Assembly: GCA_021789565.1 (NCBI GenBank)
Contig: JAJYJL010000011.1
Location: 1 to 23,363, forward strand
Length of the DNA: 23,363 bases
Source: Acidobacteriota bacterium
GTDB lineage: Bacteria; Acidobacteriota; Terriglobia; UBA7540
Reading direction: 5' to 3'
Shown here: positions 14,578 to 21,981 of the stretch, piece after piece
How positions within the stretch are numbered: position 1 is the stretch's first letter
Layout: every line of letters begins with the position of its first letter
Translations under genes and position numbers: made by a program
Notes under the pieces: generated by a model
The model's input: the letters and a program-made list of their open reading frames with translations, nothing else
The model's database searches: none
Told to the model about the DNA's origin: nothing

Positions 14578-15474
14578 ATGGAATTGAGAGCATTAATTAT
14601 CGTAGCTGCCCTGGTTCTGTGGCCCGTTGGACTCCGGGGCCAGGACACCCATACCGTCCAACGTGTCGCACCATTCGGATGGCCGAAGAGCGCGAGCTCG
14701 GCCACTGCCGCGAACAAAATGCCACTTGCCAGGATTGAATCGTTTATCAATTCCTTAAGGGCTGATGTTCGCGGGTATAGTGCCGCCAAGGTGGTAGACT
14801 TCCGGTTTGCCCCGTTGGAAAAGGAGCAATTTTTGCTGGTTGCGGACTGCGGGGGGCGGGTCGGCTCAGCTGTCGACGTTGCGGCCCCTGCGATGCATGG
14901 GTACAAATTTACGGAAATTGAGTCGGATTCACTGCTGCCACTACCTATGCGCATTGTCGATCTAGACGGTGACGGCGCGGACGAACTAATAACATCAGAG
15001 CGTCCTGCAGGGTACATGGGAGCGTCTACACCGCCTATCTACTGGTACACGATCTGGCGATTCGGAGGTGGCGTCCCTGAAGACGTTAGTGCCCACTTCC
15101 CGGCTTTTTACCGCAACTTCGTCCTTCCACGGTACGTATACCTCGGCGAACTCCTGAGGCGGCTCCAGCCTGAGGATCCCGAGGGGACTCGCGTGCCGCT
15201 GGCGGAAATCGCATATATTCGCTTCAGATTCGAGCGCATCGTGCTTGGGCAAAGAAACGCCGGGCTTAAAGAGGCTCTGGCATGGACTGATTCTCATAAT
15301 GTGAACCTTGAAGTCCTTGGCATGTCGTCCTTGGCAGAGATGCCGGCGGAAGAGGCTGAGAAGCAGCTTGTGAAAATGTTGAATTCCCCGCCGACAAGGG
15401 ATCTCGCGAGGGCGTTCCTGGCCAAACGCGCCCGGTTCCTCGCCAGAACCGGGTCGAAGACCGAATCTCAATAA
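14578..15474 (+). CDS. Secreted hypothetical protein with DxDxDG motif
   Basis: A 298-residue protein that I do not recognise. The start at 14578 is chosen because it gives a classical signal peptide (MELRALIIVAALVLWPVGLRG, cleavage before Gln22); an ATG at 14494 lies in the direct repeat and would mask this. Residues 127-137 read VDLDGDGADEL, a calcium-loop motif as in FG-GAP/VCBS or dockerin-type loops, here occurring once. The C-terminal quarter (225-290) is helical and charged (EMPAEEAEKQLVKML). No catalytic motif is visible. The gene is the only one between two long direct repeats, so it could be deleted or amplified by recombination. Confidence 0.65.
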   Translation: MELRALIIVAALVLWPVGLRGQDTHTVQRVAPFGWPKSASSATAANKMPLARIESFINSLRADVRGYSAAKVVDFRFAPLEKEQFLLVADCGGRVGSAVDVAAPAMHGYKFTEIESDSLLPLPMRIVDLDGDGADELITSERPAGYMGASTPPIYWYTIWRFGGGVPEDVSAHFPAFYRNFVLPRYVYLGELLRRLQPEDPEGTRVPLAEIAYIRFRFERIVLGQRNAGLKEALAWTDSHNVNLEVLGMSSLAEMPAEEAEKQLVKMLNSPPTRDLARAFLAKRARFLARTGSKTESQ

Positions 15475-15634
15475 AACATAGCGGGGCTGGCGCAGAGCCT
15501 GATTTCGGGGCCCTGCGATTCCCGAAGGGAGCGGCACCCCGGGACCACAAACCTCCCGGTTGGCGAGGTTGCCCGCGACGAATCGGGGTGCCACCTACGC
15601 GGTTGGAGAAGCAGATTCCTCGTCGCCCCACGCC
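15475..15634. other. Intergenic DNA before the right direct repeat
   Basis: It contains the inverted pair GGCACCCCG (about 15533-15541) and CGGGGTGCC (about 15585-15593), which frames a 60-base stem-loop-like unit. After it comes a fragment of the GTCATTCC element (15609-15640) identical to part of copy 3. No gene. Confidence 0.5.
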
Positions 15635-15868
15635 GGCGGGTGGCGCAGACATTGACTTTTAATGTCTGCGGTCGGCGAAGCTGAGTAGGGTTAGAATGGC
15701 GTTGTCGCGACCGCAGCGTTATTACGGCAGGTGGGCGCAGTTGGGCTGCCGTTCTCTTATCTAGCGGACGCCTCGATCGTCGCAATGGGTCAACTGAAAT
15801 GAGAAAAGCAAGAGCCTCTCGCTTCGCGAGATCGCAGACACTACAAGGCGAGCATCTGCGCCACCCGC
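15635..15868 (+). repeat. Long direct repeat, right copy (about 234 bp)
   Basis: Second copy of the repeat at 14330-14562. Its left junction differs: here it is fused to the middle of a GTCATTCC element, whereas the left copy follows a complete one. No gene continues from it. Confidence 0.9.
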
Positions 15869-15951
15869 GAAACAGTAATTTTCTCCGCCGTGTGGTCGCA
15901 CCCATCGCAAGAGCTGCAATGGGCGCGCCACACGGTCGAACTTTGCTTCAG

Positions 15952-16106
15952 GGGCTGAAGCCCACTCTGTTACACTTCCGCCTTCTGTCGGACCTGAAGG
16001 TCCGACCTCCTATCCCTGCCGGATGTGCCAACGATCTTTTCCTTAGGGGGTCGGAGCTTTAGCTCCGACATTTGCGAGGGTCCTGCTGCAAGGGGCTACA
16101 GCCCCT
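15952..16106. repeat. Cluster of four CTNNAG-centred palindromes
   Basis: GGGCTGAAGCCC (15952-15963), GTCGGACCTGAAGGTCCGAC (15987-16006), GTCGGAGCTTTAGCTCCGAC (16050-16069) and AGGGGCTACAGCCCCT (16091-16106). The arms differ between copies but pair perfectly within each, and all share the centre CT-NN-AG seen in the palindromes at 6827-6971. Non-coding. Confidence 0.75.
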
Positions 16107-16224
16107 GAAGAGAAATAGACTCACCCGCCACACCTTGGGCGGCCCTGTGGGATTGGCAGAGCGTAGACCCCATTGTTCTTCACAAGCCGTAGGGCACATC
16201 AATTTGCTACAGCCGCTTTTGGGA

Positions 16225-16346
16225 CGTCATTCTGATCCCGCAGAGCGGGAGAAGTATCTGCTTTTCACCATCGGCGGCCCATAGTGCAAGAAAGGCCAAA
16301 GCAGATTCCTCGTCGCCCCACGCCGGCGGGGCTCCTCGGCATGACG
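16225..16346. repeat. GTCATTCC-type inverted-repeat element, copy 3
   Basis: Ends CGTCATTCTG (16225-16234) and CGGCATGACG (16337-16346) are inverted with 8 of 10 matches. Internal segments are shared with copy 2. Its right end is repeated twice more in the adjoining tandem array. Confidence 0.7.
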
Positions 16347-16417
16347 GGATAGGGCGCTTGGCGCGGCTCCTCGGAATGACGGGATAGGGCGCTTGGCGCG
16401 GCTCCTCGGAATGACGG
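16331..16417 (+). repeat. 35-bp tandem repeat, about 2.5 units
   Basis: GCTCCTCGG begins at 16331, 16366 and 16401, an exact 35-base period, each followed by ATGACGG. The units between (GATAGGGCGCTTGGCGCG) are identical. It is an expansion of the right end of the GTCATTCC element. Confidence 0.85.
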
Positions 16418-16573
16418 CACTGGGGGATTTCACCTCGGGGGAGTGGGAGTTTATTGACACCCTGAAACGCCCTCTGTTACGCTTGAGCATTGTGGATGGC
16501 GGCCTCTGGAACCCTCCTCGAAAAAAAGACCAACGCCCCTGGTTCCGGACGCCCCTTGCAGCAGGAGATCACC

Positions 16574-17650
16574 ATGGAAAAATACGCCAGAGCCTTTGCG
16601 GGCATCGCCTGCGCCACAGCTTTTTCACTGGCTTTGGCAGGAACGGCGCGCCTCTCAGGCCAGGACCTGGAAAGGGCCGGCCCCGTCCCATCCACAGTCA
16701 CCAGCGGGACCACAACCCAGCAGTCCCCACCGGCAGCCCCCACTACCTCTTCGGCGGCTGCCGCAAGCGAAGTGTCTCCCGATTACGTTATCGGGCCTGA
16801 AGATCTCCTGCAGATCACGGTATTCGATGTTCCGGACCTCAACCAGACGGTGCGGGTTGCAAATGACGGAACCATTGGCCTGCCCTTGCTCGGACGGATT
16901 AAGGCTTCGGGGTTAACCTCAGACCAGTTGCGCGACCGGCTGGAAACGGAACTGGGGAAAAACCTTCTCCAGCATCCTCAGGTCAGCGTTTTCGTCCAGC
17001 AGTATCAGGCACGGCCCGTTTCTATCATCGGCTCGGTTGAAAAGCCGGGACTCTACCAGATCACCGGACCGCGGTCTCTTGTCGAAATGATCTCGCTGGC
17101 GGGAGGACTGGCCAAGCGCAACACCGCAGCGGCCGGCAAGACGGTTTATGTTACCCGGCCGGGTGGATTCAAAAATCTGAAGATCGTTCCCGGCATGAAA
17201 GAACTGGCCCCCAACAAGATCGGGATCGACCTGAAAGACCTCCTCTATACCCAGGCACAAGGCCTGAACATTCAAATTGAACCTCACGATATTATCGCTG
17301 TCGCCAAAGCCGACGTTATTTACGTGGCCGGCGGCGGGGTGCGAAAACCCGGAGCGTTCATCCTGGAAGATCGCGACTCGGTCACCGTGGTGCAGGCACT
17401 GGCCATGGCGGAGGGGTTGGCGCCGAACGCAGCAAGGCGCCGGGCGCGCATCATTCACACCAAGCCTGACGGCTCTCATGTCGAACAGTTTATTGATGTC
17501 GAAAAGATTATCAGCGATAAGGCCCCTGATCCGGTCCTGGCTGCCAACGACATCCTCTACATTCCAAACAGCAGGACCAAAGCCGCTGCGAAAAGAACAG
17601 TGGAAACCATCGTTCAAACGGTGAGCGGGTTCCTGATTCTCCACCCCTGA
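16574..17650 (+). CDS. Wza-like polysaccharide export protein with SLBB domains
   Basis: A 358-residue envelope protein. The signal peptide is residues 1-30 (cleavage near LSGQ), then a Ser/Thr/Pro-rich linker (35-66). The Poly_export domain (68-145) begins DYVIGPEDLLQITVFDVPDL and includes DGTIGLPLLGRIKASGLT. Two SLBB-type segments follow: VSIIGSVEKPGLY (149-161) and IYVAGGGVRKPGAF (249-262). There is no lipobox Cys, unlike Wza. The C-terminus (336-358) forms an amphipathic or hydrophobic helix that could insert in the outer membrane. ATG at 16574 is chosen for AGGAG 8 bases upstream and the signal peptide. TTGACA at 16454-16459 may be its -35 box. No Wzc kinase or glycosyltransferases lie beside it. 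Confidence 0.92.
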   Translation: MEKYARAFAGIACATAFSLALAGTARLSGQDLERAGPVPSTVTSGTTTQQSPPAAPTTSSAAAASEVSPDYVIGPEDLLQITVFDVPDLNQTVRVANDGTIGLPLLGRIKASGLTSDQLRDRLETELGKNLLQHPQVSVFVQQYQARPVSIIGSVEKPGLYQITGPRSLVEMISLAGGLAKRNTAAAGKTVYVTRPGGFKNLKIVPGMKELAPNKIGIDLKDLLYTQAQGLNIQIEPHDIIAVAKADVIYVAGGGVRKPGAFILEDRDSVTVVQALAMAEGLAPNAARRRARIIHTKPDGSHVEQFIDVEKIISDKAPDPVLAANDILYIPNSRTKAAAKRTVETIVQTVSGFLILHP

Positions 17651-18058
17651 TGCCCCGCAGGCTGAAGGGCGCTGGCCACGGAGCATGAGTGCGGAATCCT
17701 TTCCAGCGTTGAGCACCGCGGCTTGGCGTGGCGGCAAGGCCGAAAATTATCCTCCTGCGGGGCAATCGGGGGATTAGGCAGCGTATCTCCCCGCAAACTG
17801 CTGCGCAGTAGTGCGAAGGGATGTTCCTTAATTCACTCTTCCATTTGCCCCGGATGTCCAAAAAAAGATACACTTTTGCGTCACAGGCAAAGGGGATTTT
17901 CCAGCCAAGTTATAGAACGGACTGATTATTAAGGCGTCAGCAATCAATTTGTCAATAAACGGAACTCAATTTGCACGGGAATAGGATGCCGCTTAGGGAG
18001 GGGGGCCTTACGCGCGCGAAAAAACGGACCCGATAATTCAACTGGGGAACATAAAACA
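17651..18058. other. 408-bp intergenic region before the TonB gene
   Basis: No gene is recognised. An inverted repeat TGCGGGG / CCCCGCA flanks about 17756-17800, followed by the partly self-complementary CTGCTGCGCAGTAG. The AT-rich part at 17890-17960 is the likely promoter region, but no clear box pair could be chosen. Confidence 0.4.
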
Positions 18059-19960
18059 ATGGCGCAAGATAAGGCGCCACAGATACAGCTTTTGTCGCAT
18101 GAACCCCGCCGTCAGGCAATACGGAGTGGTCTATCTATTCTCTTCAGCAGGGCCCCTGCTCTGCCAAAGTCTCTGATCTCCGGCCAGAACGGGAACGGAA
18201 ATCATCAAGAGACACCTCGAATCCACCTTTTAACTCACGAGCCCCGCCATAGAGTCATAACCGGCGGGATCGCTACCCTGCTTCGCAAATATCCCTCGCT
18301 GCCCACCCACCTCATCCAGAGCCACACCGGCAATGGCCACCGAATACCGGGATTTAAGCTTCTTTCATACGAATCGCGCCGGAAGGCGATACGCGGCAGC
18401 TTCAAGTCCTTATTTTTGAAGAAGCCGGCCCCGCGGCCGCTCATTGTCGGCAGGCAGGAAGTGGGGGCCAAAGGCGGACCGAAGTTCACGGCCTTTTTCA
18501 CCTCATGCCTGATGCACTTTTCTATTGTTTTTTTCCTGCTCTCAGTACCTTTCATGTTCTTGCTACCGAGGCCCGCTGACCACATCCATCTGCCACAAAT
18601 TGTTTATGAGTTTCACGAAATCGAACTGCCCAAAGACCTTCCTTCCGTGAAGCCGCCGGGAGAGGGAGGGCAGCCGGGAAGAGGAACTCATCCGGAGAAG
18701 GCCCCGGCAAAGGGCAGCAGCGCCTTCCACCACAGCGCAACGGTGGTCTCCAATCCGCCCAACCCGGATAACAACTTCCAGACCATCATTCAACCCCATG
18801 TCAATCCGGCCAAACGGCTCGACATCAAGCTGAAGCTTCGGCTGCCCAACGTGGTGCTCGGCGGATCGGCGCCGGTTCCCGCCCCTCCCGCCATACCCCC
18901 GCCGCCACCCATGAAGCTCTCGCTTCCAACCACCTTGAAATCTTTGACGATTCCCAAGACGACGGTCATTGCGACGAAGGCGCCTGACCTGACGATCCCG
19001 GCATCTGACATGCCCAACATGCCGGCCATTCCGGTTCCGCCTCCGCCGTTGCCGCCGCTGGAAAAGCGCAAGACGGCGCCGAACGATCTCAACATTACGG
19101 CGGTGGCAACCCAGGGGGTGCAGGCCACTTCCAACGGCTCGGTCACCAGCCTGCTGTCGCTTAGCCTGACTCCCGGACCGCCCACCGAGAAGCTGAGCAT
19201 CCCCGAAGGAAACCGTTACGGGGCCTTTACCATCTCGCCCGCGGGCAAGAACGCTGGGTCACCTAACGGCAACAATGGAGGCAGCCCCACCGGCGGGACG
19301 GGTGGTCCAGGTGCAGGAGGTGATGCCAGCACAGGCGTTGGGTCCGGCTTAAAGGGCGGAGGCGGCGGGGGTACAGCCAGCGGACTGGGAGTTTCCACGT
19401 CTGGAAATCCGGGCACCGCGGGTACCGCCGGCGCTGAACGCCTTTCCGCAGGCACGCTGGCAAAAATGGTTTATCCCATCCTCCGTACTCCACCCAAGAA
19501 CCGATTCGCCATGGTGGTGACCGCAGGGCCGCAGGGAGGCGGCGGACTTCACGTATTCGGGGTCCTCAAAGGCGGAAAAGTCTATACCATCTTTCTCCCC
19601 ATGCCGGTGAAAAACTGGATCCTGCAATACTCCATGGTCAAGGATCCGAACCAACAACAAAACGCCCAGCGGAATGGGTTCACGCTTCAGGTCGATTTTG
19701 GCATCGTGCCCCCGGCTGTGGACGAGCGCTTCGATTTTCACCGCCCCTCGCTGACCGCAGAGCAAAAGAAGAAAATGATTATCCTGCATGGATTCATCGG
19801 CGCTGACGGCTCCGTCGAGCACCTGACGGTTTACCGTGGGGTCCAAAACGTCGCCAACCAAGCGGCGGCGGCAGCCTTTTCAAAGTGGAAGTTCCAGCCG
19901 GCGGTCAAAAGCGGTAAGCCGGTCCCCATCGAAATCCTCCTGGGGATTCCACTCAGTTAA
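18059..19960 (+). CDS. TonB-family protein with three N-terminal repeats
   Basis: A 633-residue protein. Residues 1-145 hold three degenerate repeats of about 45 residues, starting LLSHEPRRQAIRSG (11), LLTHEPRHRVITGG (57) and LLSYESRRKAIRGS (101); each ends in a Pro-containing P-A/S/R-x-P-x-x-LI element. One transmembrane helix follows (about 147-170). Next come a Pro-rich periplasmic stretch (about 255-350), a Gly/Ser-rich linker (about 385-450), a folded region (465-565) and a TonB C-terminal domain (about 575-633, GFIGADGSVEHLTV and AAFSKWKFQPAVKSGKPV). TonB proteins transduce proton-motive force to outer-membrane receptors. The large, presumably cytosolic repeat part is unusual. No ExbB/ExbD genes are nearby. 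Confidence 0.88.
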   Translation: MAQDKAPQIQLLSHEPRRQAIRSGLSILFSRAPALPKSLISGQNGNGNHQETPRIHLLTHEPRHRVITGGIATLLRKYPSLPTHLIQSHTGNGHRIPGFKLLSYESRRKAIRGSFKSLFLKKPAPRPLIVGRQEVGAKGGPKFTAFFTSCLMHFSIVFFLLSVPFMFLLPRPADHIHLPQIVYEFHEIELPKDLPSVKPPGEGGQPGRGTHPEKAPAKGSSAFHHSATVVSNPPNPDNNFQTIIQPHVNPAKRLDIKLKLRLPNVVLGGSAPVPAPPAIPPPPPMKLSLPTTLKSLTIPKTTVIATKAPDLTIPASDMPNMPAIPVPPPPLPPLEKRKTAPNDLNITAVATQGVQATSNGSVTSLLSLSLTPGPPTEKLSIPEGNRYGAFTISPAGKNAGSPNGNNGGSPTGGTGGPGAGGDASTGVGSGLKGGGGGGTASGLGVSTSGNPGTAGTAGAERLSAGTLAKMVYPILRTPPKNRFAMVVTAGPQGGGGLHVFGVLKGGKVYTIFLPMPVKNWILQYSMVKDPNQQQNAQRNGFTLQVDFGIVPPAVDERFDFHRPSLTAEQKKKMIILHGFIGADGSVEHLTVYRGVQNVANQAAAAAFSKWKFQPAVKSGKPVPIEILLGIPLS

Positions 19961-20040
19961 TCCTTCCATCACACCCATCGTTCTTCCAGCCTGCTCCCCG
20001 TGCGGCTGTATTCGCCAGGCCGGGTCCCTCCTCCACTCGC

Positions 20041-20513
20041 TATCTCAAGCCTGATTTGCAAAAAGTAGAGCGGCTGCTGAACTTCAGCAACCGGGCGCCT
20101 TTCAAGCAGCGGCAGGCGGGCAATCTCTCCGGCGGCATGAAGCAGAAGCTGGGTCTGGCCTGCGCATTGATCCACACGCCCCGGGTGCTTTTTCTCGACG
20201 AGCCCACCAACGGCGTTGACCCTTCCTCGCGCCGGGACTTCTGGCGGATTCTCTACCAGTTGCTCCACGAGCGGGTGACGATCTTTGTTTCCACGGCCTG
20301 CCTGGACGAAGGCGAGCGCGCAAACCGCATCGCGCTAATGCACCACGGCAAACTTCTCGCCGTCGGCACCCCCGACGAGGCGAAGAAACTAATGCGCGGC
20401 AGCATTCTGGAGCTTCGCACGTCCGCGCCGCCCGCTCGCGTGTCCAACTTGCCCAGGCGCGCGCCGATCTCGCCCACATCACGGGCCAAATTGTGGAGCT
20501 TTATGTGCAATAA
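20041..20513 (+). pseudogene. ABC exporter remnant: ATPase core joined to TolC-like tail
   Basis: From about 20050 the frame encodes the second half of an ABC ATPase: LSGGMKQKLGLACAL (signature), VLFLDEPTNGVDP (Walker B), then FVSTACLDEGERANRIALM and GKLLAVGTPDEAKKLMRG. Walker A and the Q-loop, normally about 120 residues upstream, are absent. After LELRT the ATPase similarity stops. From 20418 another frame reads VRAARSRVQLAQARADLAHITGQ to a TAA at 20511-20513, ending ELYVQ. This looks like the last helix of a TolC-type outer-membrane efflux protein. The arrangement implies an internal deletion in an exporter operon (ATPase, permease, adaptor, TolC). The literal ATPase frame stops at 20526. 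Not expected to function. Confidence 0.8.
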
Positions 20514-20540
20514 AACCTTGCCGTAGTGCGAGCGGAGGAA

Positions 20541-21605
20541 TCAATTCTCCTTTGCGCTCCAGGCCTCGGTGAAAAACCGTACCCAGTTGCCGTGCATCAC
20601 TCCCTCGATGTCGTTTTCCGAATACCCCTTTTCCTTGAGGACCAAAGAGATCTGCTGAAGATCAGCAATAGTCTCAAGGTCTCCGGGAGATTGCTCTTTG
20701 CCGAACCCGCCGTCCAGGTCACTGCCAATCGCAATGTGCGTGGCGTTTCCGGCCAGTTGGCAGATGTGGTCCATGTGGTCCGTCACCATTCTAAGTTGGA
20801 TCTGGCTGTTGTCGGTCTGGGCACGAACGTAGCCCGGCCACAGCATCCAGCAATCGAGCACTCCGCCGATCACGGCCCTGCGCTCAATCAATGCTTTCAG
20901 TTGCTCATCTGAAAATTGCCGGTCGCCCGGTACAAGCGCCCGGCAATTGTTGTGGCTGGCGAGCACCCTTCCCTGGAAGGATTCCATCACCTGCCAGAAC
21001 CCTTTGTCCGTCAGGTGAGTCACGTCCACAATCATTCCCAGTTGCTCAAACGCCTTTAACATTTCAAATCCTTTGGGAGTCAAGCCGTCCGTGCCTCCTG
21101 TTCCGTGCCCGTATATCCCAGGACCGTAATGGGTGAGCCCCACCGCGCGCAGGCCTTTCTCCCACCACCTCGCTGCGTCATCCGGTGACAAAATGGGATC
21201 CGCGCCCTCCATACTCAGGATGTAACCAATCGCGCCCCGCGAACCCTTTCGCCACGTCCCGAGATGGGACCGGACGTCATCCGCAGTGCGCAGCATCCGC
21301 ATTTGGCCCTTCCCCTCCATAATCCGGTAGTAATTTCTTTGACCATGGGCCATCGCAGAAGCGATTTCCTGGCTGCTCCAGTCCAGCAACGGCTCTTTCA
21401 CCGTGGTGCAGCGGGCCAGAACTGTGGCCAGGCAAATGGCCACATCACCACGCCGCAGCTCAGGGAAGCAAACCGTGTTTGCGCCGCGGTGGTATTCGTC
21501 CATGCCAGCTTCACTACGCCGGATTTCCTCCACCGGCAGAGTCAGGTCACGGTTCCAGTTCAGGGCATTCCAAGCCAGGTCAAGATGCGAATCCACAACA
21601 ATCAT
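20541..21605 (-). CDS. Membrane dipeptidase-like peptidase, family M19
   Basis: A 354-residue metal-dependent hydrolase of the renal dipeptidase family (amidohydrolase-type TIM barrel). The metal site begins with DSHLD (residues 5-9; His7, Asp9). Other visible parts are LSMEGADP (bridging Glu), GLTHYGPG, VDVTHLTDKGFW and LASHNNCRAL (His ligands) and GSDLDGGFG (C-terminal Asp). M19 enzymes hydrolyse dipeptides, including those with a D-residue. No signal peptide, so cytosolic. The start at 21605 follows AAGGGGGAC; the frame is open to 22292 but that extension runs antisense to the sulfatase gene and is not coding. It is divergent from the sulfatase. Confidence 0.9.
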   Translation of the reverse strand: MIVVDSHLDLAWNALNWNRDLTLPVEEIRRSEAGMDEYHRGANTVCFPELRRGDVAICLATVLARCTTVKEPLLDWSSQEIASAMAHGQRNYYRIMEGKGQMRMLRTADDVRSHLGTWRKGSRGAIGYILSMEGADPILSPDDAARWWEKGLRAVGLTHYGPGIYGHGTGGTDGLTPKGFEMLKAFEQLGMIVDVTHLTDKGFWQVMESFQGRVLASHNNCRALVPGDRQFSDEQLKALIERRAVIGGVLDCWMLWPGYVRAQTDNSQIQLRMVTDHMDHICQLAGNATHIAIGSDLDGGFGKEQSPGDLETIADLQQISLVLKEKGYSENDIEGVMHGNWVRFFTEAWSAKEN

Positions 21606-21981
21606 GCGAGTCCCCCTTAGTTCCGTGTTTAGGATTTCGACAAATTTCCAACGGCCGCTTCGTATGCTCCGCCTTGGAGCGGGCCGGTGACCGGCATCCG
21701 CCGGATACTTTATCGCCAGCTTCCGAATATCATAGTTGAATTTCAGGAATTTCTGAGCGGCAAATTGGCTGCTCATTTTCCGCGCGTTTCGATGGACACA
21801 CTCGCGAGTGCGTTTTCCCACAACGATGCACGGGGAATCCAGGTGTTGACATCCCCGTTGCGGCGGCATATTTTTCTCAGGGTGCAATTTCAGCAGCGGA
21901 CCTGAGAAGCGGACGTGTTCCCTTGCAGCCGGGAACCAGCTTTGACCGTTATGTCCGTCATTAGGAAAAGGGGGGAAACTC
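21606..21981. promoter_or_regulatory. Divergent regulatory region, M19 dipeptidase / sulfatase
   Basis: This 376-bp region has no gene of its own. Inverted repeats in it are GCTCC-GCCTT-GGAGC (21666-21680) and the near-perfect GCCGGT-G-ACCGGC (21683-21695), placed upstream of the minus-strand dipeptidase. The latter resembles an operator and shares CCGG half-sites with the two promoter palindromes at 7557 and 10669. Confidence 0.45.
21846..21874 (+). promoter_or_regulatory. Sigma70-type promoter candidate for the sulfatase
   Basis: A perfect TTGACA (21846-21851), 17 bases, then TATTTT (21869-21874; four of six). Transcription would start near 21881, leaving a leader of about 100 bases before the ATG at 21982. 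Confidence 0.5.

Noticed and set aside
17651..18058. Possible riboswitch upstream of the TonB gene
   Set aside because: I looked for c-di-GMP (GEMM) and cobalamin box sequences and found no convincing conserved core.
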